Assembly: GCA_002724895.1 (NCBI GenBank)
Contig: PBQB01000063.1
Location: 1-9,755 of the forward strand
DNA from: Flavobacteriales bacterium
GTDB taxonomy: Bacteria > Bacteroidota > Bacteroidia > Flavobacteriales > BACL11
Direction of reading: 5' to 3'
Length of the DNA stretch: 9,755 bases
This document shows positions 1 to 8,611 of this stretch, piece by piece. Below the pieces are notes generated by a model, which was given only the letters and a program-made list of their open reading frames with translations, had not been told where the DNA came from and did no database searches. Every line of letters begins with the position of its first letter. Position 1 is the first letter of the stretch. The translations under genes and the position numbers were made by a program.

Positions 1-1191
<1,191 letters not shown>

Positions 1192-1214
1192 ATTCTTTTA
1201 AATATACAAATATT

Positions 1215-3665
1215 TTAATTAATAAGAAGTGGATTATCTACTTGTTCATCAAGCAAAGCTAAATCAATCACTTGTTCAATTGTATCTACATAATGAATTT
1301 GAATTCCTTTAATATATTTTTGATCTATTTCATCAATATCTTTTTTATTTTGAACAGAAAGAATCACTTCCTCTATTCCAGAACGTTTTGCAGCTAAAAT
1401 CTTTTCTTTAATACCACCTACAGCTAAAACTTTTCCTCTTAAAGTTAGTTCACCTGTCATGGCTATCTTTTCTTTAACTTTTCTTTGAGTATATAAAGAA
1501 ACTAGAGAAGTATACATTGTAATTCCAGCAGATGGCCCATCTTTTGGTGTAGCTCCCTCGGGTACATGAACATGAACATTCCATTTTTCAAAAATCTTTG
1601 ATGATATATTATAATTATGTGCATGTGCCTTAAAATATTGCATAGCAATCGTTATTGATTCTTTCATTACTTTACCTAAATTTCCAGTAACTGACAATTT
1701 ACCTTTTCCATTACTCAAACTGCTTTCTATAAATAATATATCTCCTCCAAATTGAGTCCATGCTAATCCTGTAACAACACCAGCAACTTTGTTATCAATA
1801 AAACGATCACGATCATATTTTGCGGAACCTAATATTTTTTCTAATGAATGTACATCAGGTTTTTTTTCATAATTTTCATTCATTGCAAGTGACTTTGCAA
1901 CATTTCTAATCATTTTATTTATCATTTTCTCTAACAATCTAACCCCTGACTCTCTAGTATAGCTATCAATTAATTTTTCTAAAACACTATCTTTTAAGAT
2001 CAAATCAGCATTTGATAAGCCGTGTGCTTTTAATTGCTTGGGAAGAAGATGTTTTTTTGCAATTTGTATCTTTTCCTCTAAAGTGTAACCATTAATTTCA
2101 ATAATTTCCATTCTGTCTCTTAAAGCTGGTTGAATACTTGACAACGAGTTCGCAGTAGCTATAAACATTACTTTAGACAAATCATAATCTAACTCTAAAT
2201 AATTATCATGAAAAGCTTCATTTTGTTCAGGATCTAAAACTTCTAACAATGCTGATGAAGGATCACCATGATTATCTCTTGATACCTTATCAATTTCATC
2301 AAGCACAAAAACAGGATTAGAAGATTTAGATTTTTTAATAGACTTTATTATTCTTCCAGGCATTGCACCAATATATGTTTTTCTATGCCCTCTAATTTCT
2401 GCTTCATCTCTTAGCCCACCTAGAGATACTCTTTCATATTTTCTACCGAGTGCTTCAGCTATTGATTTACCTAAAGATGTTTTACCAACACCAGGAGGGC
2501 CAAATAAACAAAGAATAGGCGATTTCATATCTCCTCTTAATTTTAAAACAGCTAAATGTTCAATAATTCTTTCCTTCACTTTTTCTAAACCAAAATGTTC
2601 TTTATCTAAAATTTTTCTGGCACTTTTTAAATCGAATATGTCATTAGTATATTCGTTCCATGGTAAATCCAATAATAGTTCTATATAACTTCTCTGTACT
2701 GCATAGTCAGACATTGAAGGGTTCATTCTTTGTAATTTCTTTAATTCTTTATCAAAAGCCTCACTTATATCTTTACTCCATTTTTTTTGTAATGATTGTT
2801 TTCTTAACTCCTCAATCTCTTTGAATGATCCACTACCACCCAATTCCTCTTGAATAGCTTTCATTTGCTGATTTAAATAATATTCCTTTTGTTGTTTATC
2901 TAAATCTGTCTGTACTTTTGACTGAATCTTATTTTTCATCTCTAGAAGTTGAAGCTCTTTCGTCAACATTTCCAAGACAGAGATGGCTCGTTTTTTCAAG
3001 TCAACTTCTTCTAATAAATTTTGTTTTTCACCAATTTTGACATTCATATTAGATGATATAAAATTTATTGCAAAAGAAGTATTTTTTATGTTTTTGATTG
3101 CAATTGTAGCTTCAGACGGGATATTTGGAGATTCTTCTATAATTTTTAATGCTAAATCTTTAACTGAAGAAACTAATGCATTAAATTCTTTATCTTCTTT
3201 TTTAGGTTTTACCTCAATCAAATCAGAAACTTTTGCTTTAAAATAAGGCTCTTTACTGACAACTTCTTCTAATTTAAATCTCTTTCTTCCTTGAATAACT
3301 GCAGTTATGTTACCATCAGGCATTTTTAATGTCTTTAAAATATGTGCAACTGTTCCAATTGAATTTAAGTCTTTTATGTTAGGTAACTCTGTGTCAAAAT
3401 CTTTTTGTGCAAGAACTCCAATAGTTTTGTTCCCACTATCGGCATCTTTAATCAATTTAATTGACCTATCTCTTCCTATAGTAATTGGGATAATTACACC
3501 TGGAAACAAAACAGTATTTCTTAAAGGCAAGATAGGTAATAATTCAGGAGTACTCTCCTTTATTATTTTTGCTTCATCTTCATCACTCATCAAAGGCAGA
3601 AACTCAGCCTCTTTCTCAATAATATCAGAAAAAAGAAGATTACCTAATTTATTTGTTTTTTTCAT
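1215..3665 (-). CDS. lon: ATP-dependent endopeptidase Lon (LonA)
   Basis: Cytoplasmic hexameric AAA+ serine protease that degrades misfolded and regulatory proteins. The 816 residues match full-length LonA. The N-terminal substrate-binding domain begins around LPILPLRNTVLFPG (43-56). A long coiled-coil/helical segment spans about 220-340. The AAA+ module has Walker A GPPGVGKT at 389-396, Walker B VFVLDEID at 452-459, sensor-1 Asn in ATANS near 506 and arginine finger R518 in LRDRME. The protease domain has the catalytic dyad S712 (KDGPSAG) and K755 (GGIKEKILAAK), 43 residues apart as in E. coli Lon (S679/K722). All key residues are intact. It follows orf101 by 18 nt with no promoter or terminator between, so the two are probably co-transcribed from the sigma-54-like element at 4022-4037. 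porQ and cmk follow closely. Confidence 0.98.
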   Translation of the reverse strand: MKKTNKLGNLLFSDIIEKEAEFLPLMSDEDEAKIIKESTPELLPILPLRNTVLFPGVIIPITIGRDRSIKLIKDADSGNKTIGVLAQKDFDTELPNIKDLNSIGTVAHILKTLKMPDGNITAVIQGRKRFKLEEVVSKEPYFKAKVSDLIEVKPKKEDKEFNALVSSVKDLALKIIEESPNIPSEATIAIKNIKNTSFAINFISSNMNVKIGEKQNLLEEVDLKKRAISVLEMLTKELQLLEMKNKIQSKVQTDLDKQQKEYYLNQQMKAIQEELGGSGSFKEIEELRKQSLQKKWSKDISEAFDKELKKLQRMNPSMSDYAVQRSYIELLLDLPWNEYTNDIFDLKSARKILDKEHFGLEKVKERIIEHLAVLKLRGDMKSPILCLFGPPGVGKTSLGKSIAEALGRKYERVSLGGLRDEAEIRGHRKTYIGAMPGRIIKSIKKSKSSNPVFVLDEIDKVSRDNHGDPSSALLEVLDPEQNEAFHDNYLELDYDLSKVMFIATANSLSSIQPALRDRMEIIEINGYTLEEKIQIAKKHLLPKQLKAHGLSNADLILKDSVLEKLIDSYTRESGVRLLEKMINKMIRNVAKSLAMNENYEKKPDVHSLEKILGSAKYDRDRFIDNKVAGVVTGLAWTQFGGDILFIESSLSNGKGKLSVTGNLGKVMKESITIAMQYFKAHAHNYNISSKIFEKWNVHVHVPEGATPKDGPSAGITMYTSLVSLYTQRKVKEKIAMTGELTLRGKVLAVGGIKEKILAAKRSGIEEVILSVQNKKDIDEIDQKYIKGIQIHYVDTIEQVIDLALLDEQVDNPLLIN

Positions 3666-3683
3666 AAAATAAATTCAAAAAAA

Positions 3684-3989
3684 TTAAAAAGGTCTATTTT
3701 TTTTAAATGCATTAAACAGTTTATCTTTTATATCACGTTCAATTTTTTTTTCAGCTTCTACAAAACCAATTAATTTACCACATAATAAACCTATTAAAGT
3801 TGCTTCTCTAACATTATTTCCTTGTTGCAATATTTTTAATAATCTATCATAAATAGTTTCTGAATCATTATATACTTTTTTTGCACTTTCGTAAAGCCTA
3901 GCTAGTTCATCTTCATCACATTGAAGTAGATTACATAATTTTTCTATTTCAAATTGAGAAAGATTATCTAAAATTTTATTTATTGCCAT
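3684..3989 (-). CDS. Unrecognised 101-residue helical protein upstream of lon
   Basis: I do not recognise this family. It is predicted soluble and almost wholly alpha-helical: charged amphipathic stretches at 1-55, then a short, more hydrophobic Gly-rich segment REATLIGLLCGKLIGF (61-76), then a strongly charged Glu/Lys helix to the C-terminus. There are three cysteines (C19, C24, C70); C19 and C24 are four residues apart, which is not a classical metal motif. There is no signal peptide or convincing membrane span. The coding case rests on an uninterrupted frame from an ATG at 3989 after a 76-nt gap, sensible amino-acid composition, and tight 18-nt spacing to lon. A role linked to Lon (adaptor or stress protein) is only guilt by position. 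Confidence 0.8.
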   Translation of the reverse strand: MAINKILDNLSQFEIEKLCNLLQCDEDELARLYESAKKVYNDSETIYDRLLKILQQGNNVREATLIGLLCGKLIGFVEAEKKIERDIKDKLFNAFKKNRPF

Positions 3990-4021
3990 ATTTTTATTTT
4001 TAATGTATCGTCTTTAAAATG

Positions 4022-4037
4022 TACAAATTATGTGCCA
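4022..4037 (-). promoter_or_regulatory. Candidate sigma-54 (-24/-12) promoter for orf101-lon
   Basis: The minus strand reads TGGCACATAATTTGTA. It matches the sigma-54 consensus TGGCAC-N5-TTGCW, with the -24 GG intact, exactly 10 nt between GG and the -12 dinucleotide, and one departure (GT for GC at -12). The predicted transcript start near 4011 gives a leader of about 22 nt before the ATG at 3989. The element falls in the only sizeable gap between the glmU-like gene and orf101. I see no equally good TAnnTTTG -7 box there; the best is TTTATTTG, one mismatch, without a -33 TTTG. Based on motif match and position only. Confidence 0.5.
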
Positions 4038-4049
4038 CAAATAAATTAA

Positions 4050-4062
4050 TGTCTTTTTGTCA
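4050..4062 (-). promoter_or_regulatory. Possible activator site upstream of the sigma-54-like promoter
   Basis: The minus strand reads TGACAAAAAGACA, two GACA units nine bases apart in direct orientation, just upstream of the -24 element (centre near -45) and only a few bases past the glmU-like stop codon. Sigma-54 promoters need an enhancer-binding activator, and short TGACA/TGTCA-type sites would suit one. The site is short and AT-rich, so chance occurrence is possible. Confidence 0.2.
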
Positions 4063-4065
4063 GCA

Positions 4066-5223
4066 TTATAGCTCGTTTCGATAAACTTTTGTCATATTAT
4101 AAATATTAAACAAAATTTGTTTTTCAATATCATCAAAAGTTTTGTCCCTTCTTTTAAAAACTTTTTCTGCAGTAGAAAAAAAACTATTCAATTTATATAT
4201 TGAAAATCCTAATGCACCTCCCCAACTAAAAGAAGGAATAAAATTTCTTGGAAATCCAGACCCATAAATATTTGCTCCTACTCCAACAACTGTTCCTGTA
4301 TTAAACATTGTATTTATACTAGATTTTGAATGATCTCCCATAATTAGGCCACAAAATTGCAATTCTGTACTCTTAAATTTGTTTGTTTGATAATTCCAAA
4401 TTTTAACTTTTTCATAATTATTTTTCAAATTAGATACATTTGTTCCAGCACCTAAATTGCACCATTCACCAATTATAGAATTGCCTAAATAACCTTCATG
4501 AGCTTTTGATGAAAATCCAAATAAAATTGAATTATTTATTTCTCCAGCTACCTTAGAAAAAGGACCAACTGTTGTTCCTCCGTATATTCTAGATCCTAAT
4601 TTTACTTGTGAATTATTTAACATTGCAAACGGACCTTTGATTATAGAACCCTCCATAACCTCTGTGTCTTTTCCAATATAAATTGGCCCATCTTGAGCAT
4701 TTAAAATAGCACATGAAATTTTTGCACCTTTTTCAATATAAATTTTATTACCTAAAAGCCTGTTTGAATCATCTATATCATTACTTTTTTTTCCTTCTGT
4801 TAAAAATTTAAAATCTAAATTAATTTCTTCTGAGTTAAATTTAAAAATATCAGTTAGATTCTCTATTGTTTTAATTTTTACATTTGAATCTATTTTATTT
4901 AACTTAGATTTTTCAAAATTACTGTTTCTAAAAGCAATTAATTCTCCATCTTTTTCAAGAGATTCACCAACTCTAAGATTATTAATTTCTGTATATAAAT
5001 CTGTAGATGGAATTGTCTTAGCATTAATCCAAATGTTGTCATCTTTAAGTATTATTGGAAATTTATATGACAAATACTTATCGGTTTTAACTGATACTGA
5101 ACTAAAATATTGTTCCCATTTTTCCTTAATAGTTAATATTCCTACTCTAAAAAAAGAAATAGGTCTAGAAAAACTTAAAGGGTAATAGTTTGATCTATTA
5201 GTATCAAATAAAATTATATTCAT
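4066..5223 (-). CDS. GlmU-like sugar nucleotidyltransferase/acetyltransferase (alternative Bacteroidota GlmU family)
   Basis: Belongs to the Bacteroidota family annotated as alternative GlmU (TIGR03991 type), thought to supply UDP-GlcNAc for peptidoglycan and LPS; that activity is assigned by homology. The 385 residues fit the family. The shortened N-terminal domain starts MNIILFD and carries LSFSRPISFFRVGILTIKEKW (16-36). It lacks the LAAGxGTRM pyrophosphorylase loop of classical GlmU. From about 160 to 330 there is a left-handed beta-helix with hexapeptide-like repeats, including the family blocks GPIYIGKDTEVMEGSIIKGPF (179-199), KAHEGYLGNSIIGEWCNLGAGT (240-261), SNLKNNY (264-270), GDHSKSSINTMFNTG (296-310) and FPRNFIPSFSWGG (324-336). 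H242 and H298 are possible catalytic histidines. The pairing with type B L31 recurs in this phylum. The ATG lies only 11 nt after a terminator tail, so the transcript may be leaderless. Confidence 0.9.
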   Translation of the reverse strand: MNIILFDTNRSNYYPLSFSRPISFFRVGILTIKEKWEQYFSSVSVKTDKYLSYKFPIILKDDNIWINAKTIPSTDLYTEINNLRVGESLEKDGELIAFRNSNFEKSKLNKIDSNVKIKTIENLTDIFKFNSEEINLDFKFLTEGKKSNDIDDSNRLLGNKIYIEKGAKISCAILNAQDGPIYIGKDTEVMEGSIIKGPFAMLNNSQVKLGSRIYGGTTVGPFSKVAGEINNSILFGFSSKAHEGYLGNSIIGEWCNLGAGTNVSNLKNNYEKVKIWNYQTNKFKSTELQFCGLIMGDHSKSSINTMFNTGTVVGVGANIYGSGFPRNFIPSFSWGGALGFSIYKLNSFFSTAEKVFKRRDKTFDDIEKQILFNIYNMTKVYRNEL

Positions 5224-5227
5224 AGTT

Positions 5228-5235
5228 CAAAGTTA
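5228..5235 (-). promoter_or_regulatory. Candidate -7 box for the glmU-like gene, in the terminator tail
   Basis: The minus strand reads TAACTTTG, an exact match to the Bacteroidota -7 consensus TAnnTTTG, followed by only AACT before the ATG at 5223. Transcription starting a few bases downstream would begin at or next to the ATG, giving a leaderless mRNA. The nearest TTTG upstream, in the terminator loop and arm, is 13 nt away instead of about 19, so the -33 half is poor. Confidence 0.35.
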
Positions 5236-5262
5236 AAAAAAAAGCCTACAAAATGTAGGCTT
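5235..5262 (-). terminator. Intrinsic terminator after rpmE2
   Basis: The minus strand reads AAGCCTACA-TTT-TGTAGGCTT followed by an unbroken T run: a perfect 9-bp stem (arms 5262-5254 and 5250-5242), a 3-nt loop, and nine T in a row counting the last bases of the stem. It lies 22 nt after the rpmE2 stop codon. It is the only strong rho-independent terminator I see in the window. It separates rpmE2 from the glmU-like gene, whose ATG is 11 nt further on. Confidence 0.92.
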
Positions 5263-5284
5263 ATAATTTTAATTATTAATAAAA

Positions 5285-5539
5285 CTACTTATTAAATTTC
5301 TTATACTTATTTTTAAACTTATCTATACGACCAGCTGCGTCTATCATTTTAGCTTTACCCGTATAAAATGGATGTGATTCGGATGAAATCTCCATTTTAA
5401 TTAGAGGATATTCATTACCATCTTCCCATTTAATTTTATCATTAGTATCTGCACAGGACTTTGTAAGAATTGCAAAATCTGTTGACATGTCTTTAAAAAC
5501 ACAAAGCCTATAATTTTCGGGATGAATACCTTTTCTCAT
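5285..5539 (-). CDS. rpmE2: Type B 50S ribosomal protein L31
   Basis: Structural protein of the large ribosomal subunit, located at the intersubunit bridge near the central protuberance. The 84 residues match type B L31. Family blocks are [12 protein letters not shown] (1-12), FKDMS (15-19), [19 protein letters not shown] (about 43-61) and [14 protein letters not shown] near the C-terminus. It has single cysteines at 13 and 29 but no CxxC zinc pair, so it is the zinc-independent form. In many bacteria that form is a zinc-starvation paralogue; in Bacteroidota, as far as I know, it is commonly the main L31. It has its own promoter (5554-5584) and terminator (5235-5262), so it looks monocistronic. 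Confidence 0.97.
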   Translation of the reverse strand: MRKGIHPENYRLCVFKDMSTDFAILTKSCADTNDKIKWEDGNEYPLIKMEISSESHPFYTGKAKMIDAAGRIDKFKNKYKKFNK

Positions 5540-5553
5540 TTTTTATTTTTTTG

Positions 5554-5584
5554 CAAAAATATAAAGATTTAACAATTAAGCAAA
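5554..5584 (-). promoter_or_regulatory. Bacteroidota housekeeping promoter of rpmE2
   Basis: On the minus strand TTTG (5584-5581) is followed by exactly 19 nt and then TATTTTTG (5561-5554), an exact match to the Bacteroidota -33 TTTG / -7 TAnnTTTG promoter with its usual spacing. The predicted start near 5548 gives a leader of roughly 10 nt before the ATG at 5539, with no Shine-Dalgarno sequence. The -33 box lies just inside one arm of the inverted repeat at 5573-5602. Confidence 0.75.
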
Positions 5585-5602
5585 TTATAAAATCCTTAAT
5601 TG
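5573..5602 (-). repeat. Perfect 8-bp inverted repeat around the rpmE2 -33 box
   Basis: On the minus strand CAATTAAG (5602-5595) and CTTAATTG (5580-5573) are perfect complements separated by 14 nt. The arm centres are 22 bp apart, about two helical turns, which would suit a dimeric DNA-binding protein. The spacer contains the -33 TTTG. Alternatively it is a weak, AT-only hairpin ending the mdh transcript, since it begins only 7 nt after the mdh stop codon; it is not followed by a clean T run. Confidence 0.4.
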
Positions 5603-5608
5603 ATTATT

Positions 5609-6535
5609 TTAATTTTGAAGTAATTTATTAGTTTTTATAACTCCCTGAGCAGATATACGCAATTTATCTTTCTCCTCTTGATTTAAATCAACATCTACAA
5701 TCTTTTCAACCCCATTATGTCCTAATATTACAGGAACACCAATACAAATATCATCCAAACCATATTCTCCTGATAATAAAACAGAACATGGAAATAGTTT
5801 TTTTTGATTACATGCAATAGAATGAACTAACGCAGAAACTGCAGCCCCCGGAGCATACCATGCAGAAGTTCCAAGCATTGATGTTAATGTTGCTCCTCCT
5901 ATTTTTGTAGACTCTAAAATTTTATCTAATTGATTTTTGGAAAGGAGCTCTGTAATTCTGATACTATTTCGTGTTGCTAATCTTGTTAAGGGGAGCATTC
6001 CAACATCAGAATGACCTCCTATAACCATACCCTGAATATCTGAAGATGGACATTGTAAAACCTCTGCTATTCTATATTTAAATCTTGCACTATCCAAAGC
6101 ACCACCCATTCCAATTATTTTTTGTTTTGGAATATTTAGAACTTGGTTACATAGATAGGTCATAGTATCCATAGGATTACTCACAACAATTAGTATTAAA
6201 TTTGGAGAATAGAGAACTAGTTCTTTAGCAACAGACTCAACAATACCAGCATTAATTCCAATTAATTCTTCTCTAGTCATACCAGGTTTTCTAGGAATAC
6301 CAGATGTAATTACAGCAATATCACTCCCTTTACTTTTTTTATAATCATTTGTAGATCCTATAATTTTAGTATTAAATCCATTTAGAGAGGAAGTTTGCAT
6401 TAAATCCATTGCTTTTCCTTCAGCATAATTCTCTTTAATATCAATTAATACTACCTCAGAAGCAAAGTTCTTAATAGCAATATATTCTGCACAACTAGCT
6501 CCAACTGCACCTGCACCAACTATAGTAATTTTCAT
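5609..6535 (-). CDS. mdh: Malate dehydrogenase, NAD-dependent (LDH-like type)
   Basis: Interconverts malate and oxaloacetate with NAD in the TCA cycle; cytoplasmic. The 308 residues fit the LDH-like MDH group. The Rossmann motif GAGAVG is at 7-12, and D32 after the second strand (VVLID) predicts NAD over NADP preference. The substrate loop is GIPRKPGMTR (79-88); R82 at the specificity position argues for malate rather than lactate dehydrogenase, and R88 is the second substrate arginine. VSNPMD holds N120, GGALDSAR holds D148 and R151, and GGHSD holds the catalytic H175. All expected active-site residues are present. The ATG at 6535 lies 27 nt after gyrB with no terminator or clear promoter between, so it is probably read from the gyrB promoter. 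Confidence 0.96.
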   Translation of the reverse strand: MKITIVGAGAVGASCAEYIAIKNFASEVVLIDIKENYAEGKAMDLMQTSSLNGFNTKIIGSTNDYKKSKGSDIAVITSGIPRKPGMTREELIGINAGIVESVAKELVLYSPNLILIVVSNPMDTMTYLCNQVLNIPKQKIIGMGGALDSARFKYRIAEVLQCPSSDIQGMVIGGHSDVGMLPLTRLATRNSIRITELLSKNQLDKILESTKIGGATLTSMLGTSAWYAPGAAVSALVHSIACNQKKLFPCSVLLSGEYGLDDICIGVPVILGHNGVEKIVDVDLNQEEKDKLRISAQGVIKTNKLLQN

Positions 6536-6562
6536 ATTTATTTTAATTTATTAATATTTTTT

Positions 6563-8506
6563 TTATGCATCTATATTTGCATACTTAGCATTAGCTTCAA
6601 TAAACTCTCTTCTAGGTGGAACCTCATCACCCATCAACATTGAAAAAACTCTATCTGCTTCAGCTGCATTATCTATTGAAACTTGTTTAAGTGTTCTGTT
6701 TTCAGGATTCATTGTTGTATCCCATAATTGAGCTGCATTCATCTCACCAAGTCCTTTGTATCGTTGAACGATTACATTTACATCCTTTCCACCTTTCATT
6801 TCTTCAATGATTCTATCCCTTTGTGACTCGTCCCAACAATATCTTTGGTCTTTTCCTCTTTTTAATAAATATAGAGGAGGAGTAGCAATATACACATAAC
6901 CTTTTTCAATTAATGATTTTAAAAACCTAAAAAAGAAAGTTAACAAAAGTGTTGCAATATGAGAACCATCAATATCTGCATCCATAAGTAAAACTACTTT
7001 ATGATATCTAAGCTTTTCTAAATTTAAAGCTCTTTCATCATCGGGAGTACCGATAGATACACCAAGAGCTTTAAAAATATTTTTTATCTCTTCATTTTCA
7101 AAAATTTTATGTTGCATGGCTTTTTCAACGTTTAGTATTTTACCTCTTAGTGGCATGATAGCTTGAAAATGCCTATCTCTTCCTTGCTTAGCAGTTCCTC
7201 CAGCTGAATCTCCTTCGACTAGAAAAATCTCACATTTTGAAGGATCCTTCTCTGAACAATCCGAAAGCTTTCCTGGCAAGCCTGTTCCTGATAAAACATT
7301 TTTTCTTTGTACAAGTTCTCTTGCTTTGGCTGCAGCATTTCTTGCTGTAGCTGCTAAAACTACTTTTTGAACAATCAACTTTGCTTGATCTGGATTTTCT
7401 TCTAAATAAAATGAAAGCATATCACTTACAGACCTTGATACAGCTGATGTCACCTCTTTATTACCCAATTTTGTTTTAGTTTGACCTTCAAATTGCGGTT
7501 CCATAACTTTTACTGAGATTACTGCAGTTAAACCTTCTCTAAAATCATCTCCACTTATTTCAAATTTGACTTTTTTCAAAAGCCCAGAATCATCAGCATA
7601 TTTTTTTAAAGTTCTAGTTAATCCTCTTCTAAATCCAGATAAATGCGTCCCACCTTCATGAGTATTAATATTATTTACATATGAATGAACATTTTCACTG
7701 TATGAAGTATTGTATAGCATTGCAACTTCAACTGGAATCCCATCTTTTTCTCCGTCAATATATATAACATCACTCAAAATAGGATCTCGTGTAGCATCTA
7801 AAAATGCAACAAACTCCTTTAATCCTCCTTCAGAATAAAATTCTTCTTTAATAAAATTATCATTTTCATCTTTTCTTCTTTTATCTGTAATAGACACGTG
7901 AATCCCTTTATTTAAAAAAGCTAATTCTCTAAGCCTAGCAACTAATATATCAAAATGATAAACTGTATCTTCAAAAATTTCCGAATCAGGGTGAAAAGTC
8001 ACATATGTACCTGTTTTATCTGTTGTTCCAACTTCTTTTACATCATATTGAGGAACACCTATCTTATAATCTTGTTCGAAAATTTTACCATCTCTGTGTA
8101 CTTGAACATTTAAACTTGAAGATAATGCATTTACACAAGAAACTCCAACACCATGTAATCCACCAGAAACTTTATAAGATCCTTTATCAAACTTACCTCC
8201 AGCGTGAAGAACAGTCATGACTACTTCTAATGCGGACTTACCTTCTTTTTCATGAATTCCTGTTGGTATTCCTCTACCATTATCTTTAACTGTAATTGAA
8301 TTATCTTCATTAATATAACAATCAATATGTGTACAATAACCAGCAAGAGCTTCATCAATAGAATTATCAACTACTTCATAAACTAAGTGATGAAGACCTT
8401 TAATTCCAATATCACCTATATACATAGCTGGTCTTTTTCTAACTGCTTCTAGACCTTCAAGAACTTGAATATTATCTGCACTATATTTTTTATTTTCTTC
8501 ACTCAT
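6563..8506 (-). CDS. gyrB: DNA gyrase subunit B
   Basis: ATPase/TOPRIM subunit of the A2B2 gyrase that introduces negative supercoils. The 647 residues match the compact GyrB form without the extra C-terminal insertion of enterobacteria. The GHKL ATPase domain has the catalytic E44 and Mg-binding N48 (YEVVDN), D75 in DNGRGIP, and the lid GGLHGVG (115-121). The transducer domain follows to about 400, with QTKTKLGN at 342-349. The TOPRIM domain has E431 in EGDSAGG and metal-binding D509/D511 in MDADIDG. The conserved tail motif QRYKGLGEMN is at 581-590 and the protein ends at the usual PPRREFIE block. ParE is less likely: the EGDSAGG...PLRGKILNVEKA context and the length both read as GyrB. The start at 8506 gives the usual short, charged N-terminus before NIQVLEGLEAVRKRPAMYIG. 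Confidence 0.96.
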   Translation of the reverse strand: MSEENKKYSADNIQVLEGLEAVRKRPAMYIGDIGIKGLHHLVYEVVDNSIDEALAGYCTHIDCYINEDNSITVKDNGRGIPTGIHEKEGKSALEVVMTVLHAGGKFDKGSYKVSGGLHGVGVSCVNALSSSLNVQVHRDGKIFEQDYKIGVPQYDVKEVGTTDKTGTYVTFHPDSEIFEDTVYHFDILVARLRELAFLNKGIHVSITDKRRKDENDNFIKEEFYSEGGLKEFVAFLDATRDPILSDVIYIDGEKDGIPVEVAMLYNTSYSENVHSYVNNINTHEGGTHLSGFRRGLTRTLKKYADDSGLLKKVKFEISGDDFREGLTAVISVKVMEPQFEGQTKTKLGNKEVTSAVSRSVSDMLSFYLEENPDQAKLIVQKVVLAATARNAAAKARELVQRKNVLSGTGLPGKLSDCSEKDPSKCEIFLVEGDSAGGTAKQGRDRHFQAIMPLRGKILNVEKAMQHKIFENEEIKNIFKALGVSIGTPDDERALNLEKLRYHKVVLLMDADIDGSHIATLLLTFFFRFLKSLIEKGYVYIATPPLYLLKRGKDQRYCWDESQRDRIIEEMKGGKDVNVIVQRYKGLGEMNAAQLWDTTMNPENRTLKQVSIDNAAEADRVFSMLMGDEVPPRREFIEANAKYANIDA

Positions 8507-8526
8507 TATTTTATTTTTTTACTAAA

Positions 8527-8534
8527 CAAATATA
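8527..8534 (-). promoter_or_regulatory. -7 box of the gyrB-mdh promoter
   Basis: The minus strand reads TATATTTG, an exact TAnnTTTG match ending 20 nt before the gyrB ATG. The predicted start near 8521 gives a leader of about 15 nt. No TTTG is present at the usual -33 distance; the region there is T-rich (TTTTA). A short inverted repeat, ATCTA-N6-TAGAT (8545-8560), occupies the spacer and -33 area and could be an operator, but it is only 5 bp per arm. Confidence 0.5.
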
Positions 8535-8594
8535 GTGTTTTACTATCTAATAAAATAGATGAACGGCATATAATAAATAGCTTATTTTATTAAC

Positions 8595-8611
8595 AAAAGT
8601 TGATAACTTTT
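8595..8611 (-). repeat. AT-rich palindrome at the end of the barrel-protein gene, possible weak terminator
   Basis: The minus strand reads AAAAGTT-ATC-AACTTTT, a perfect 7-bp inverted repeat with a 3-nt loop overlapping the stop codon at 8612-8610. The T residues of the second arm are followed by GTTAA and not by a long T run, so termination would be weak. No better terminator separates this gene from gyrB. Confidence 0.35.

Noticed and set aside
2983..3672. Two plus-strand open frames (2983-3246 and 3307-3672) opposite lon
   Set aside because: They lie entirely, or almost entirely, within the antisense of the intact lon gene, have low-complexity translations with no motif, and have no promoter or spacing that suggests expression.
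5609..6535. mdh as a lactate dehydrogenase
   Set aside because: R82 in the GIPRKPGMTR loop is the malate-specific residue; lactate dehydrogenases carry Gln at this position.
8005..8220. Plus-strand open frame inside gyrB
   Set aside because: It is antisense to the conserved GyrB ATPase region; the His/Leu-rich translation is an artefact of the complementary codons.
8545..8560. Short inverted repeat ATCTA-N6-TAGAT upstream of the gyrB -7 box
   Set aside because: Five AT-rich base pairs per arm are expected by chance in this composition; noted only as context of the promoter.
8595..8611. TTATCAACT resembling a DnaA box near gyrB, as a hint of a replication origin
   Set aside because: It has two mismatches to TTATCCACA, is a single copy, and forms part of a simple palindrome; there is no cluster of boxes, and dnaA and dnaN are absent.
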